64,000 nt of DNA from Rhynochetos jubatus (Eukaryota > Chordata > Aves > Eurypygiformes > Rhynochetidae), in the NCBI GenBank assembly GCA_027574665.1, contig CM050655.1, positions 1,240,001-1,304,000 on the forward strand, written 5' to 3'. The notes beneath the pieces are model-generated. The model saw nothing but the letters and a program-made list of their open reading frames with translations, made no database searches and had not been told where the DNA came from. This document shows positions 28,401 through 39,807 of this stretch, one piece after another. Position 1 is the first letter of the stretch; each line of letters starts with the position of its first letter. Both the position numbers and the translations under genes were made by a program.

Positions 28401-31400
28401 TTTCTTGAACTATGGGAAGGACACAGATGATAGGTTTCCAAGCTGGCTTCGACCTTCTTACTGCAGTGGATGACAGTGAAAATGCAGGCACCGGCTCGCA
28501 GCCCCCAGAGCTTACCTCTTCGTTGTCCACGACCAGGACCAGCTCCACATATCGGGGATCTTTGTGTAACGGAGCTGATTTCTGGAAGGGAAGAGGACAG
28601 TGAGCGCAAAGAGTGGCTCAGCTCCACGGCTTGCCGAGCCCTGCTGTTGACTTTCCTTGTGGGGATATGTGGAGCTGGGCATCTTCAAGGCTAGTAGGTC
28701 TAGCTCTGCTTTCCAGTGTTACTTGTCTGGATGTTTCAGACATCTTCCAACATACAAAGGAAAAACTCAAGCCTGATACTGGGATAAGGCACGAGAAAGG
28801 CTCTGTGGGCATCACAGAGCTCATGGGGTAGGAGGATGCTTCTGCTAATGGTACAGGATCTGAGGACTCGTTCCCACCAGGAGCTAGGCCACAGGAAGCA
28901 ACCCGCTTTTGAATACCCAACCAACAATGTGTGGGAGAGGACCATCTCCAGGGATGGCCCTGCTCCTCTCCTGGACTTCAAGGGACCTAGGCTTTTGCAA
29001 ACTCAACCACAGGAAGGAGAAGCAAAGCAATCTTTAACCCAGGGGTAGAGCTTCATGGCTGCAGGAATTTTTGGTTCGTGGTCATATTCCAGGGTGGCCC
29101 CAGTCTCTTGGCACGTGCCACGCTTCCTGCGCAGGTGAACTGCTCTGTAAACTGCATGTCGGCCAGCCACATCCTCCTCCAGTGGCTCCAGAAGGAAGGT
29201 GGTCTCGTTCACTTGAAAAAACCCACTGCCGAGAGAGAGAGGGCAGGCATCAGGTTGGGGAGATATCCAGGAGACCCATGTGCACTCCCACAAGGGCCAG
29301 TGATATGAAATACAGCTGCCAATTCCTAGCTAGGGAACCACCCAACCCCTTCATGATTCCCACAGGGAGACAGGATGAGTAGTTTGCTCTGGAAGGCTGC
29401 AGAAGCACCAGCTGAACATAAGGACTGTTTATAGGGAGGCTGGAAACTAGCTGCTGGGCTGGCAGGGAGCAAACCAAGGCACAGCATTGTGGCTGGTAGC
29501 AAGGGGGTTATCCTGGACTTTGGGCTGCAGAAATGCCCTGGGGTTCAGCATGAGGACTGCCCAGCATTGCCAGGCCAGGTTTGACTGCTGAGCAGCTCTG
29601 GCCTTCAAGATGCTGTCTGTAAGGTGTCCCACGTGCCCTGTCTGTATCATCCTTGTCTCCTGTCATGCCCTTTCCCATCCTGTACTCTTACTATACAAGG
29701 ATATCTAGTGTCCCAGGCATGCACACATTGTGTGAGCCAACTTCTCCACAGACACAACCCCTGCACTCAAAGTGAGGAGACAGCTGCCACGCAGATCCAG
29801 CAGGTCCCCTGGTGCTCCAGGGATCACCCATCCTCCTCACACACACCCCTGCAAGGGGACTCTTCCTCTCTGTCTTACTCTCTTGCAATGTCTGGCTGCC
29901 AGCCGATCTTAAAAGACAGAGAACAGCTAAGTACAAGTCTTCCATGGCAAACTGAGCAATGTTTCATGGATATGGTGGCTCTGCAAGGATGCTTTCTGCC
30001 ATTAAATGCAAGTAGACCCTAGGCAGCTTTTGAGGAACGAGCACCAGGGGGTAGCAGGACACACAGCTGGCCTGATGCACTGTATGCTTTCCTCTTCCAT
30101 TGGAAAGGCACTCAGCCATCATCTCTAGGAGCTTGGCACGGCCTGGAGATGCCAGCTGCCTGAAAGCTGGTGCATCGCCTCAAGCACACCTTTGTGCTGC
30201 TGACTGCAGCACTCCGGGCGAATTTGATTCGATCTGCCCTGGGAAGAGAGGATCCAGGGCAAGCTGTGCCTTGATGCCCAGGAAGGGCGCTCCTGCACAG
30301 ACCTCCTGTCACGCTCAGGTTTCCAGTCTCTTCCCATGCCATGAGTCAACCCCCCAAAACCAGCAGGCTTAGCTGCAAAACACCACGGGTCTTTCCTGCT
30401 GAGCACTAAGCCAGGGCAGTCAGCAATCCCACTACCAGCAGGAAAAGGGATGTCGTCTTCTCTTCCTCGTTGGAAAGCTGAGCTCTCTCTCCATTGGCAC
30501 AGCTCTGGCCGGCTGGAGCTTGGTCACACTGGCTCACTGTTATGCGGCACCACATTCACCACGAGTAGTGCTGGGGCATGCACCAAGGCCGGGCTCAATG
30601 CCATCCTCCAGCCAGCTGTGATGCCCTGGGGAGCCGGAGGTCCTACCTGAGTCCGCCACAGGTGCTGATGCTCACTGCTGAGTTGGCATATCCTCGCACG
30701 TGGCCCTGATAAAAGCAGTGATCCTGCCGCAGAGGGAGAGGAGAGGTGTAAAGGGGGTCTGCACCAGCTGTCAGCATGGGAAAACTGCTCTCCTGGCAGC
30801 CAGCCCCGTTACCAGAACGTCTGGCTTCTCCGTGATCTCTGTGCCGTTGGCCAAGTAGTGTGTCTCAGTGTAGTGCTGCCCCAGAAGCTCCCTGCAGGAT
30901 GGGGAAGTGGTGTCAGCAATGACTCCAGTTTTGGGGAGAGGATGGAAATCTTTGGAGATGAGGTTGGTCAGGTTGGCTATGGTGGGCCTTCCCCAGGTGG
31001 CAAGGAGGTAAAAAAATGTGATACTTCGCTAGCAAAGGTCTGGGCTGAGGGCTGATTGCCACTGTGGTGGCACCAGACCTTGGAAGGGTGGGAAGCAAGC
31101 CTCCCCTCATCCGTCCCGCCATGCTCACCCACACTCACTTGTTCTTCTCCAGCTGCAGGACGTAGTCCCTGCCTTCAGCACAGATGCTGTAGACGACAAA
31201 GTCCCGGTAGGTGCTCTGCATGAAAGATAGATAGACAACATCACAGACCCACCAAGACCAGGAGCAGGAGCTATGGAAGAGAGGACCTCTTGGCCCCCAT
31301 CCTGCCCAGAAAGGGGATAGGGTTTGCATGCGCCCCGCTGGAAGGCAGCTGCGAGATTGGGAGCCTTGGCTGCTTGCCCTGGAGACATCCAGTAAAGACA

Positions 31401-34400
31401 TAGGAGATCAGAAGAGCAGAAAGCAAGCATGTGCACAATAGCACAAATCCCTGGCACTTCCTGTGATAAAGAACAGGTCACCAGCCATGAAACAGAGTCA
31501 GCAGTCTGGTTTCCCGTGTCTGACACATGGCTGCAGATGGCTGTGCCACTAACTGAGGTTTCCAACTCATCAGTCACAAAGCTCCATTTCTTGGGACTGA
31601 GGTCAGCACTTACTTACTCACAGACTAAACCACAAAGATCCCCAGTGCCCAACAGTTCTCACCAGCAGAGACTTCCTTATCTCTGACTGATCTAAAATGC
31701 AACATCACAGCTAGAGAATGACCTTCTCTTGGTTCTCGTCTGCTACCAAGAGTAGATTTTAGGGGATCTGTGACAGATCCCCCAAGAATCCCCCTAATAC
31801 TGGTGGAGGGGACTTTAAGGCATCTCAAGTCCAAACTCCAGTCACGATGTCTGGTTCAGGGTGGCCGTGGCTCAGCCCAGTCAAGCTCTGAACGCCCAGG
31901 ATGGAGATGTCCCTCCAGAAGAAGTGTTTCCTTCTGGGATGTCTTGTGATCTCCATCTGCAGAGGCTGGGCCACAGAGAGAGATGATGATCGCTTGCATG
32001 GTGCCCCATATCAGGCTGCACCCTCAGCACTAGGAACCTCCTCAGCTGCCACCGCAGCACAGAGACCTCTCTGGAGGGCATATCCTCAGGTCTTATGATA
32101 TCCCAGTTTGGAGAGCTGAGCAAACACAAAGCCAGTGCCTCCCGCAGGGCCGGCATTCCTCCAGTGTGAGGTGTGTGGCCCCTCCCCTGTAAGGATGACA
32201 GCATCTGCTGTCATACCATGGCTCAAAGCTCCCAGGGGGATGATCTGCAGCCTGATGGGAACTGGGGCAGAAAGGAAAGTCCTGCTGACTCAGCGCCAGC
32301 GGGGCCAGGTAAGACAGGGTTTGCCTGTCACTCAGTCGTCCTCAATTCTACATAGTTTGCATTTCCAATCATCTGAAGCAATGGATTGCTGGCCACAAAG
32401 CATCCTCTCCGCATGCCAGGCTGGTTGCAACAAGCCTGCTGGGCAGCCAGGCAGCTCCGGCTGCAGGCGGGCACACAACTAGCACACAGGCACGCTCACA
32501 GGTCCTTGGCAAATTCTTCTTGTATGAACAGCATCTCCTGCCTGACATGGCCGGCCTGGTCTGTGTCCACCAACAAAGCAATGCTGTGTTATTACTGGCA
32601 GTGCTGGAGCCAGAAGAGGCCTTAAGAAATGTCAGGAAAGCACTTGGAAGGAGGTGGTGGGTCAGGGAGTGTCTCTTGGAGACAACCGCAGGGCAAGTTA
32701 AAAAAACCCTCCTGATAAAGCTTCTCTGAATCACCCCTCTCCTCATGAGCATGGTCTTTGAAAGGGCTCCAGACGGAAAAGCTTTGAGAGCACAGGCAGC
32801 ACAGGCCTGTCGACCGTGCTGAGCAAGTGAAGTGCTGGCCATGGCACTCAGAGAGAAGGGATTTCCTCCAGCTGCTCTTATTATGAGACCCAGAGGACTG
32901 GGACACGATGCCACCGTTCTACTCCAGCATAGGGTATTTCTTCCCTGGGTGGGAAGAGGTGATGGATCTTGCTAGGTTTGAAGGCATGGAGCTTGTTGCC
33001 CCATGCCATGTGTCAGAGGAGCTGCAGCACAAAAGAGAAGGACAAAGTGAGGTGCTGGGCCACCACCATCCCTTGCTCCTGCTCCATCCGGCCCCACTGC
33101 TTGCTCTGCAACATCCTGCTGCTTCCCGCAGGCTGGGTCGGCAAGAGCTGGGCTGTCTCCATCCACGCAAAGGACCTGCCTCTTTGCATCAGCTGGCTCC
33201 AGGACACAGTGGGGGGGATCAGAGGGATGCACTTGGGGAGAAGCCAGCAGCTTGCAACACCAGGTCCTACATGGGCCAGAAACCACCCTCCCATTTCAAT
33301 ACAGCTATTTGAAATGCTGGAGCATGGGGACAAGAGAGATGTCATTTCTGCAATCAAGAGCATGTAACTATAAACCTTTCTGAAGGCCCTTCTTGCCCAT
33401 TTTTCTGGTCCCTTTCCATGAAGAACCCAGGCTTGCCACATGCCCTGTCATGCCCCTGCTAAGGGCAGGTGGGAGGAGAAGACCATGGCCTGGCACCCCA
33501 GGGGATCCTGTGCTGTGGGACCCAGATCTCCACCCTGTCTGCATGGCTGAATGTTTTAAGCAAAGCCAGAGGGGAGCTGCTTTGCTTCAAACCTCACCTG
33601 GGAGAGGATCTGCTGGACCAGCCCCATGTGTTCCAACCGCTCTGACCCAGGAACCAGCTCTTAGCCCATGCCTAGGCCAGCCAGAGACTGCTAATGGAAA
33701 GCCACCAGAGGAGCTGGCACAGAAAGTGTCCGTCCAGCTACCTGTCTCCACTTCAAAGGGTGGCTTGGTGGTGGTCAAGCCTTGTTGAACAACTCTTCCC
33801 CACTAAGGTTACTGGGAGAGCAAATCCAGCTTTTGTGGAAGAGGGGGAAAACAGCTTGAAAGGCAGGAGCCTTCATACCCTCAACACAGCAGGTCTGGGA
33901 GGTCCAAGGACCCCTCAGTCCAAGACCGAATCCAGGTGCCACCCAGCAGACACGTACCCATGGCTGTCCCAAAATACACAGCTCAAGGCAGATGTCTTCT
34001 CCCATGCTGTGGAAAGCAGAGGGATCCCAAGATGGGTGAGCTCCCCTTTCCGGGGGGTTAGGTGCAGAGCCGCCCAGCGCGCCCAGTACAGACGGTATCT
34101 CTAAATAGCCTGGGGAATGTTTATCTTGTGGACAAGTTTAGGTTTCTAGAGCAGAGGAAACAGATGCTTTCAGGGAGTGTTTTTGAAGCTTGTTTATCAG
34201 AAAGGGTTTGAATCACAGATGAACGTGCTGTACGAAGAGTCTACTAGGAAATAAATGTCCTCAGCCCCTCCACCCGTTCAGGTGCTGAAGTAGGTGCTTT
34301 TCAGTTCTAGAAAATGAATCCATGTATTTGGCTGAATTTCACTTTAAGGCAATGAGGAAAGCATCTTTGAGGTCAAAGCAATCATCCTATGGACCTCAAC

Positions 34401-36259
34401 CCGGAGCACTCCAAACTCCTGAGTCAAACCCCATTCCTTCTCCCAAATTACAATGTTTCCCAAGGAAAAATAACACTGGCTTTCTTTCATGTGGGTTTCT
34501 GCAACTTTCTGATTCTTATTTCCCTGTCCCAAAGGACAAAAAAACCCCAACTTCAGCAAACAGAGCAAGAAAAGTGCTTACAGCTCAACGAGGCTTTGCA
34601 AAACCCTCCTTAAGCAAAAGATCAGATGTCACAAGACCGCCGGGTAATGTCTCCGAAATAAGCACTGAAGAAAGCAGCCCCTTCTCAAAGAGTCCACCCT
34701 GCTATCCACAGTTCCTATGTTGACCCAAAGCAGTCCAGGAAAGCTGATCTGATCAACTATTTCAAGACCTCCATCCTCTGGGATGGAAGCAACACAAGAA
34801 AATGTGCACCAGGTCATTCTTAGCACAGAGCCAAGGGAGTCCAACTCCGATCCCCAGTGGTGGGCCAAAGGGGTGCAGCTCAAAGCCCAGCGGTGGGCCA
34901 AGGGGTCCAGCTCCAAGCCCAGTGGTGGGCCAAGGGGGTCTGGGTCCGAGCCCAGTGGTAGGCCAAGGGTGTCTGCTGATTGCAACACCCCCCTGGACAC
35001 CCTGCAAGGCAGCAAGGGCAGCTGTGCCAAGCCAATATCTGGGAGACGACACTACTCACTTGTGGTGCGGAGAGGTCCCTCTTCCCCCGAGGCACTGGCA
35101 CCTTGCGTGGTGTCACCATCTCGTACTTGTCAACATGGATGAGCTTCTCCTCCAGCCTGGCAGTGGCACCTGAGAAAAGTCAAGGGTTGCCCACAAACAA
35201 CCGAGTCAGGGGATAACAGAAGCCGAAACAGCAAGTCCTGAAATACCTGCTGGGAACGCAACTACCTAACGGGCTCCAGGGCTTCAGCTGCCCAGCCCCA
35301 GTGCCCATCGGGTGCACACAGCATCATCTATGGCCAGCAGGCCCCTTCAAGGCTGGAAAACCCCACCGAGACCCTGGCGCAGCAATAAAGGCAGAGGATT
35401 TTCAGCCCCCCCGTCCTGATGACCCTGTTGTGACTCGGAGCCTCCCTGGGCGTGTGCTGGGGAGGACCGTTCGTGTCCGGGCTGGCTTGGCCCTCCTCCA
35501 CCCTGTTTCGACGTCGGCCGGCTGACATCCCGGCCGCCCCCCGGGAGCTCGCACCGCCGCCGTGCCCGCGAGGCCGGGTCAGACGGGGCGAAGCGGTGGC
35601 GGAGCCGGGTGCTGGGTCTGCGGGTGCTGGGTCTGCGGGCGCTGGGTCTGCGAACGCTGGCCGCCCTCGCCCACGGCACACCCTCCCCCAACCCCGGCTG
35701 AGTCACCGCCCCCCGGCAGGGGCCCCGCCGAGGTGCCGCTACGCAGAAAGAGGTGGTCGTGGGCACCACCGCAAGGGACTCTCCGCCGTGGGCCGCCTGC
35801 CAGGAGGGCTGGCCGGGAGGGCGAGCCTGTGCCCCCAGGCTCCCTTCGCTGCCCTTCGCCCCCGGGTGAGCTTGGGGAGGCCGCGCCGACTGTGGCCGCT
35901 GCAACCCGCGGTGAGCCCAGGGCGCAGCCCAGCAGCCGAAACCTCGCCGATCCGTGACCCCTTCCAAAAAGCCGCCCCACGGCCAGCTCCCGCCTTGCGC
36001 GTCCCCTCCCGTGCGCTTCCCACGTACCCTCTTAATTCTCGCGGGGGAACAGCATCCCCGCCCCCGGTACCGCCCAACCTGTCCCACGGCAGAAGCCCCC
36101 CGGGGAGCCGGGCTTTTGCCCCGAGCCCCCCAAACTTCACGCCGGTCCCGTCGGCGGAGCGCGGCCGGCTGCCTGCTCCGCCGAGAACCCACGCTCGCGC
36201 GCCCGCCGCTCACCGTAGACCAGCAGCAGCAGCAGGAGCCGGCGGAGAGTCCGGGCCAT
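22303..36259 (-). CDS. ADAM8: ADAM8 metalloprotease-disintegrin, complete coding gene
   Basis: Coding exons in transcript order: 36214-36259, 35060-35169, 31139-31215, 30813-30891, 30647-30723, 29039-29225, 28516-28581, 28341-28409, 27535-27704, 27365-27446, 26534-26682, 26141-26318, 25292-25381, 24365-24560, 24044-24143, 23730-23916, 23556-23633, 23366-23450, 23091-23205, 22806-22983, 22658-22714, 22303-22428. They total 2502 nt, 833 aa plus stop (human ADAM8 is 824 aa), and every junction keeps phase. Domain order: signal peptide ([16 protein letters not shown]), prodomain with cysteine switch (KRGTC), catalytic domain with [12 protein letters not shown] zinc motif, disintegrin ([15 protein letters not shown]), Cys-rich, EGF-like ([13 protein letters not shown]), one TM helix and a Pro-rich tail. 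Known role of the family: a plasma-membrane sheddase of leukocytes and osteoclasts, activated by autocatalysis after multimerisation. The start ATG at 36259 has a good Kozak context (GAGCCATGG). ADAM8 is preferred over other ADAMs because of the downstream same-strand TUBGCP2 neighbour and the match along the whole Cys-rich region. The donor of exon 29039-29225 is weak. Confidence 0.96.
23091..23205 (-). CDS. ADAM8: ADAM8 transmembrane exon
   Basis: Encodes about 22 hydrophobic residues ([20 protein letters not shown]) followed by the basic stop-transfer [12 protein letters not shown]. It lies after the EGF-like exon 23366-23450. Confidence 0.92.
25292..25381 (-). CDS. ADAM8: ADAM8 disintegrin exon containing RGD
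   Basis: A 30-codon exon encoding [17 protein letters not shown], then [12 protein letters not shown]. The cysteine spacing matches ADAM disintegrin domains. The RGD sits between paired cysteines upstream of the canonical integrin-binding loop, which is in the next exon (CRASKNDCD). Confidence 0.93.
26534..26682 (-). CDS. ADAM8: ADAM8 catalytic exon with zinc-binding motif
   Basis: Encodes the HExxHxxGxxH motif ([16 protein letters not shown]). Three His ligands and the catalytic Glu are all present, so the protease should be active. A Met-turn-like CVMAAS follows. Confidence 0.95.
29039..29225 (-). CDS. ADAM8: ADAM8 prodomain exon with cysteine switch
   Basis: Encodes [18 protein letters not shown], then [15 protein letters not shown] and GTCQETG. 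The Cys is the expected cysteine-switch ligand that holds the catalytic zinc latent. The tetrabasic RRKR directly before it is unusual (see findings). The 3' border is placed at GTTAAAG because it keeps phase into exon 28516-28581, but it is a weak donor. Confidence 0.85.
31216..35059 (-). other. ADAM8 intron 2
   Basis: A 3.8-kb intron between coding exons 2 and 3. It contains a 33-bp minisatellite at 34824-34972. I see no exon or recognisable transposon in the rest. Confidence 0.65.
34824..34972. repeat. 33-bp minisatellite, about 4.5 copies
   Basis: The core CCAGTGGTGGGCCAAGGGG recurs at about 34854, 34887, 34919 and 34952 (spacing 32-33 bp) with a degraded partial copy before. It is a multiple of 11 codons, so long chance frames run through it, but it is intronic. 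Confidence 0.9.
35611..35660. repeat. 15-bp tandem repeat in the CpG island
   Basis: GCTGGGTCTGCGGGT is repeated about three times with a 15-bp period (starts at 35611, 35626, 35641) plus a partial fourth copy. Confidence 0.9.
36214..36259 (-). CDS. ADAM8: ADAM8 exon 1: start codon and signal peptide
   Basis: Encodes [15 protein letters not shown] plus the first base of a Gly codon; donor GTGAGC. It lies inside the CpG island. The leucine run followed by Ala-Thr-Ala-Arg encoded in exon 2 makes a typical cleavable signal peptide. Confidence 0.93.
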
Positions 36260-36395
36260 GGCTCGTGGGTGCCCGCGGTGCCCGGCCCTAAGCGTTGCCG
36301 GCGCCGCGCCGTGCCGGCAGCCCCCGCCCGCCGTGAATCACCAGCGGGACGGGACGGGGCGGGGCGGGACGGGGCGGGGATGGGGCGGCGGGGAA

Positions 36396-37090
36396 AGTCC
36401 TTGGGGTATCGGGGGGTGTGTGTGTGTGTGGTATCTGTGGTGCGTTGTGGAGGGTTCGTGGGGTACTGGGGAGGGTCCAGGTGGCATCGAGGGTTGTCCG
36501 TGTGGCATCAGCACGAGTTTGTGGGGTATCAGAGGGTGTGCGTGTGGCGTCGGGGTGGTGGGTGAGGGTCCAAGTGGCATAGGGGACCGTCGGGGTGGCT
36601 TCAGGGAGAGCTCAAGAGGCGTCAGGAGGGTTCACTGCCACTGGAGGTGTGTCCTGGGCACTGCAGGGGTTCGCAGGGCACGGGGCGAGGGGCAGTCGGG
36701 CATCGGGGGAACGGAGGGGGGGTGGACACGGGGAAGGCCCGCCTGGCTCTGAGGTGGTGGAGGGGCTGGGGTGGCAGGGCTGCCACAGGAGGCAGTGCTG
36801 TGGGGCAGTGGTACGGAGAATGTGTCCGTGGGGCACTGGAGATGCCCGCCTAGCTTTAAGGTGGGCTGGGGACACTGAGCAGTGTCTGTTGGACAATGAA
36901 GGGGGGAGGTCTGTGGGCCACTGGGGTGGCACTGAGGTGATGCAGGAGCTGGGGGTGGCTGGACTACCTGGGGGCAGCAGCAGGAGTGGAGGCATTGGAG
37001 TGTGTTGGGGGGGTGGTGGTATGGAGATGATGGAGGGGCTGTCAGGGGGCCTGGGGGACCGTGGGACATCAGGCCATAACAGTGGGGCAC
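36396..37090. repeat. Degenerate G-rich tandem repeat
   Basis: Loosely repeated blocks of the type GTGGGGTATC / GGTGGCATC followed by GAGGGT or GGGTCC recur about every 30-45 bp. Many runs of three or more G lie on the + strand (C on the ADAM8 sense strand). Units are too diverged to define a consensus by eye. Confidence 0.6.
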
Positions 37091-37209
37091 TTGGGACCCT
37101 CCCTGATCCCAAAGCATCAGCGGGGCTGGGACACCACGTGGGGCTGAGCTGGGAGGTGCACCCTGAACTCTCCACCCTGCCACTGAGCTGACAGCTGCCT
37201 CCCCTTTGT

Positions 37210-37490
37210 TCCCAGAGCATCCCAGGGTGGAAGGGACCTCTGGAGATGGTCTGGGCTGACCTGTCATGAAGAAGGGAGCCTAGGTGAGGTTCTCTCACAC
37301 CCTGCCTCGGTGCTTCCTGAAACTTTCCACCAATGGGGACCCCCCCACGTCCCTGGGGAGGTTGTTTCATCGAGCAATTGCTCTTGCTGTAATGTATTTC
37401 TTAGGTTGAGAGGAAACCTCTCCTGGTACGCCCCACTGCTCCTTGTCATCTCCATGTGGCAACTTGTAAAGACAGAATTCCCTCCCGCAA
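37210..37490 (-). mobile_element. Diverged CR1 fragment, antisense
   Basis: The + strand contains CATCCCAGGGTGGAAGGGAC, then CTCTGGAGATGGTCTGGGC, and further on a weak match to the CR1 antisense segment that ends with the CCCCACTGCTCCTTGTC-type motif. Old copy, edges uncertain. Confidence 0.65.
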
Positions 37491-39504
37491 ACTGATTTTT
37501 TTTTTTTGTATTTTTGTGTTTCGGGCCAGGACCAACCAGGAAACGCAGCACTTTTGCATTTAATGAAATGCCAAATTTGACTGTCGCAGAGCTCCATCAC
37601 TGGGGACAAGCTTCCTTCAGAATGTCACAGAACCACCACAGCCAAGCACTGCCAGTGTCCTCCCTCTTTCTCCACGCAGTTCTTCTGGAATTCCCTCCTA
37701 AACAGGCAAGTGGTTTGTTAAAAACCCCAAAACTATTGAAGGACTGTGCTGTGACCCTCAACGCTCCTGTTCGTGTCTGGTCATAACTACCTAAACCCAG
37801 CTACCCAGGGGGACACAGCAGCCAAACCATGACTCCCGGCAAGAAGGGACCCGCCTGCCGTGCTGCGGGGCTGCTGGGGTCAGACACGGGACCTTTTCTT
37901 GCCTCTCTCCCAGCATCTCCTGGTTTCTGGCGAGGGGAGAAGACACGTCCACCTCCTGGCTTGGGGCTGGCAGCGCGGCATCTGGCCCGGACCGACAGCT
38001 GCTCTCGGAGAGGGGTGAGCAGTTCTATGTGGAGATGCGTCCAAGCATTCCAAGCTTTCAGCAGAATGACCCGGCAAACTGGGTGTCCCTGCGTGTGCCA
38101 CAGTTTTGGGGTAACCACCCGTCCAGGTGTTCTAATGCTAATAGCAGGATCCAAAGCCTGGCATAACACGGCCCCACCAGCATCACCCCCCCTTGCCTGG
38201 AGGAGGCAGAGCAAGGGGGCCGCATCCAGCTAGCAGGCTGTCAGGACAGGGGGCTGCAAGCAAGGGGCCTCCAGACCCAGGGCACAGGAGCAGCACAGGA
38301 TCCCGCAGAGCTGCAGCACCAGCATCTCCCACAGACGGGGTGTGCAAGGAGTAAAGCCCCCCTCCCAGGAAAGAGGTGTTTTTCCCCACCCCTAAATGCT
38401 GTGAGAGTACACATCACTGTCCGCATGTGTGCACGTGCTGGCGTCAGCGGGACTCCCAGGATTACTCCTAGACAAATCCTTAGGGATTTGCTGTTGATTT
38501 GAAAAATTAACATTTCCAAAACACTTTTTACTTCCGCTGGAACTCGATGCTTGCTGGTGAGCTGTGTGTTACAGATCCGTCAATGGCTTCAATCCTGATT
38601 TAATTTAATTTAAGAGATTTTCCTGCAGCAGCCACCACGCCGCTCGCTGGTGTGTGACCAATGGGGAGACAGTGAGGCGACAGGAGAGTCCCTCAAGCCC
38701 AAGGTGCTGGGGACTCGGGCCTCTCTGCCTCTCCACCCAGAGCTCGAGGGAGGGGCTGTGAAGTCTGTAAATCCATAGAAACTTAACAGAAATGGCAGGT
38801 CAGCTTCTCCAAGCCTCTGTGGACTGAGAGGCCACCTTGATGCAGGGAACAGGCAGCTTTCCCCTCCCTGCAGACTGAACAAGCCCTTTCCATGAGAAGC
38901 CAGATGATGCCAGCCAAGGCCTCTGTTCTCAACCTCCACCTGCAGATGAAGGAATGCAGTCCTCCAGAGCCAGGACTAGTGGTCTCCGTCCTCTCCTTGG
39001 GTGTCTCTCCCTCTGCCACCAGAACAAGAACCTGGTTCTTTCTTCTCACCTACTAGAGGTCCTTGCAAAGGCAGAGGTGATGGAGAGGAAGGGCAGATCA
39101 TTAACAGGAGCACTCAGCCCTCTACCTGCAGTCCTGGCACGTCGCCCCCGGTCCACACACTCACCACTCAGGCCTCTGGGTCTCTGGCATGTACCTTGGT
39201 TACCTCTTGCTCCTGGGAGACACTTCCACCGTCTACCACACCTACTCCCAAACCAGCTCCAGCAATTTTTATAATGGCACAACTTTGCAAGATACGCTGC
39301 AAGCCCTCTGCTCCGGACTTGGCCAAGATGCCACCAATCAGCTCAAGCCCCTTCTTGTTGGCTGGGGCAGCTGCTAAGCTTCATTCCAGCAACGCTCCAG
39401 CTAGGCTCTCCTCCCAAAACAATGCTGCATGGCAGCTGAGCCAGGTCTCTGTGAGCAAAGCAAGCTCTAGTCACCTAAAACACTACTTTGCACCCCGAGT
39501 TCTG

Positions 39505-39807
39505 CTAATGGACAAAAAAACCCCTTTTTATTAATTTATTTTACAACACACAAGTACATCATCTTACAATGTAGTAAAAAAAAAAAAAAAAAAGGACTTA
39601 ACAAAAGGCTCTTGGAAGGGAAAATCCATGACATACATCTCGGGAGACTGAATATTCTGCTGTCCCTCTGGGACAAGCCTTATGGTTTGTTTCCAGCTCA
39701 CACTGTGAATGCAGATGGTTGAGCACTCCCATCTCAAGGCGAGTGTCAGTTCTCTGCCAGCCAGCGCAGAAGAGGCGGTGGCTGAAAGGGGCGGCAGCAG
39801 CAGAGCT
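39505..39807 (-). other. TUBGCP2: TUBGCP2 3' UTR
   Basis: A short UTR of about 0.3 kb ending at paired AATAAA signals. It contains an 18-nt A run on the + strand (39576-39593), that is a U18 tract in the mRNA, about 40 nt before the poly(A) signal. Confidence 0.8.
39527..39540 (-). terminator. TUBGCP2: Two AATAAA poly(A) signals of TUBGCP2
   Basis: Reverse complements (TTTATT) at 39535-39540 and 39527-39532, about 270 nt after the TGA. Confidence 0.8.

Larger units (their letters stand above)
35480..36400. promoter_or_regulatory. ADAM8: CpG island and promoter region of ADAM8
   Basis: Very GC-rich with dense CpG, covering ADAM8 exon 1, the start of intron 1 and about 140 bp upstream. GC boxes (GGGGCGGGG, GGGACGGGGCGGGG) cluster at 36345-36390, just upstream of the ATG. 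No TATA box was seen. The long open frames on both strands are a by-product of the high GC. Confidence 0.8.
36260..39505. other. Intergenic interval, ADAM8 5' side to TUBGCP2 3' end
   Basis: 3.2 kb. The left part (to about 37.1 kb) is G-rich and repetitive on the + strand. A diverged antisense CR1 lies at about 37.2-37.5 kb. The remainder (37.5-39.5 kb) has no recognisable exon or RNA gene. Confidence 0.65.

Noticed and set aside
34783-35142. Repetitive + strand open frame with Gly-Pro-Ser repeats
   Set aside because: It is made by the 33-bp minisatellite (11 codons per unit) opposite the ADAM8 intron and exon 2.
22303-36259. Another ADAM family member (for example ADAM12 or ADAM33)
   Set aside because: The total length, the Cys-rich and EGF match, the short Pro-rich tail and the neighbouring TUBGCP2 all point to ADAM8.
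35347-36291. Long open frames on both strands (over 270 codons) around ADAM8 exon 1
   Set aside because: They lie in a CpG island where stop codons are rare. The peptides are Pro/Arg/Gly-rich with no recognisable domain, and the true exon 1 occupies a different small part.
36612-37370. About 250-codon open frame on the - strand
   Set aside because: It runs through the G/C-rich degenerate repeat. The product is low-complexity Pro/Ser with no homology seen.
39576-39593. Processed pseudogene poly(A) tail
   Set aside because: The 18-nt A run lies inside the TUBGCP2 3' UTR on the opposite strand, with no retrocopy body before it.
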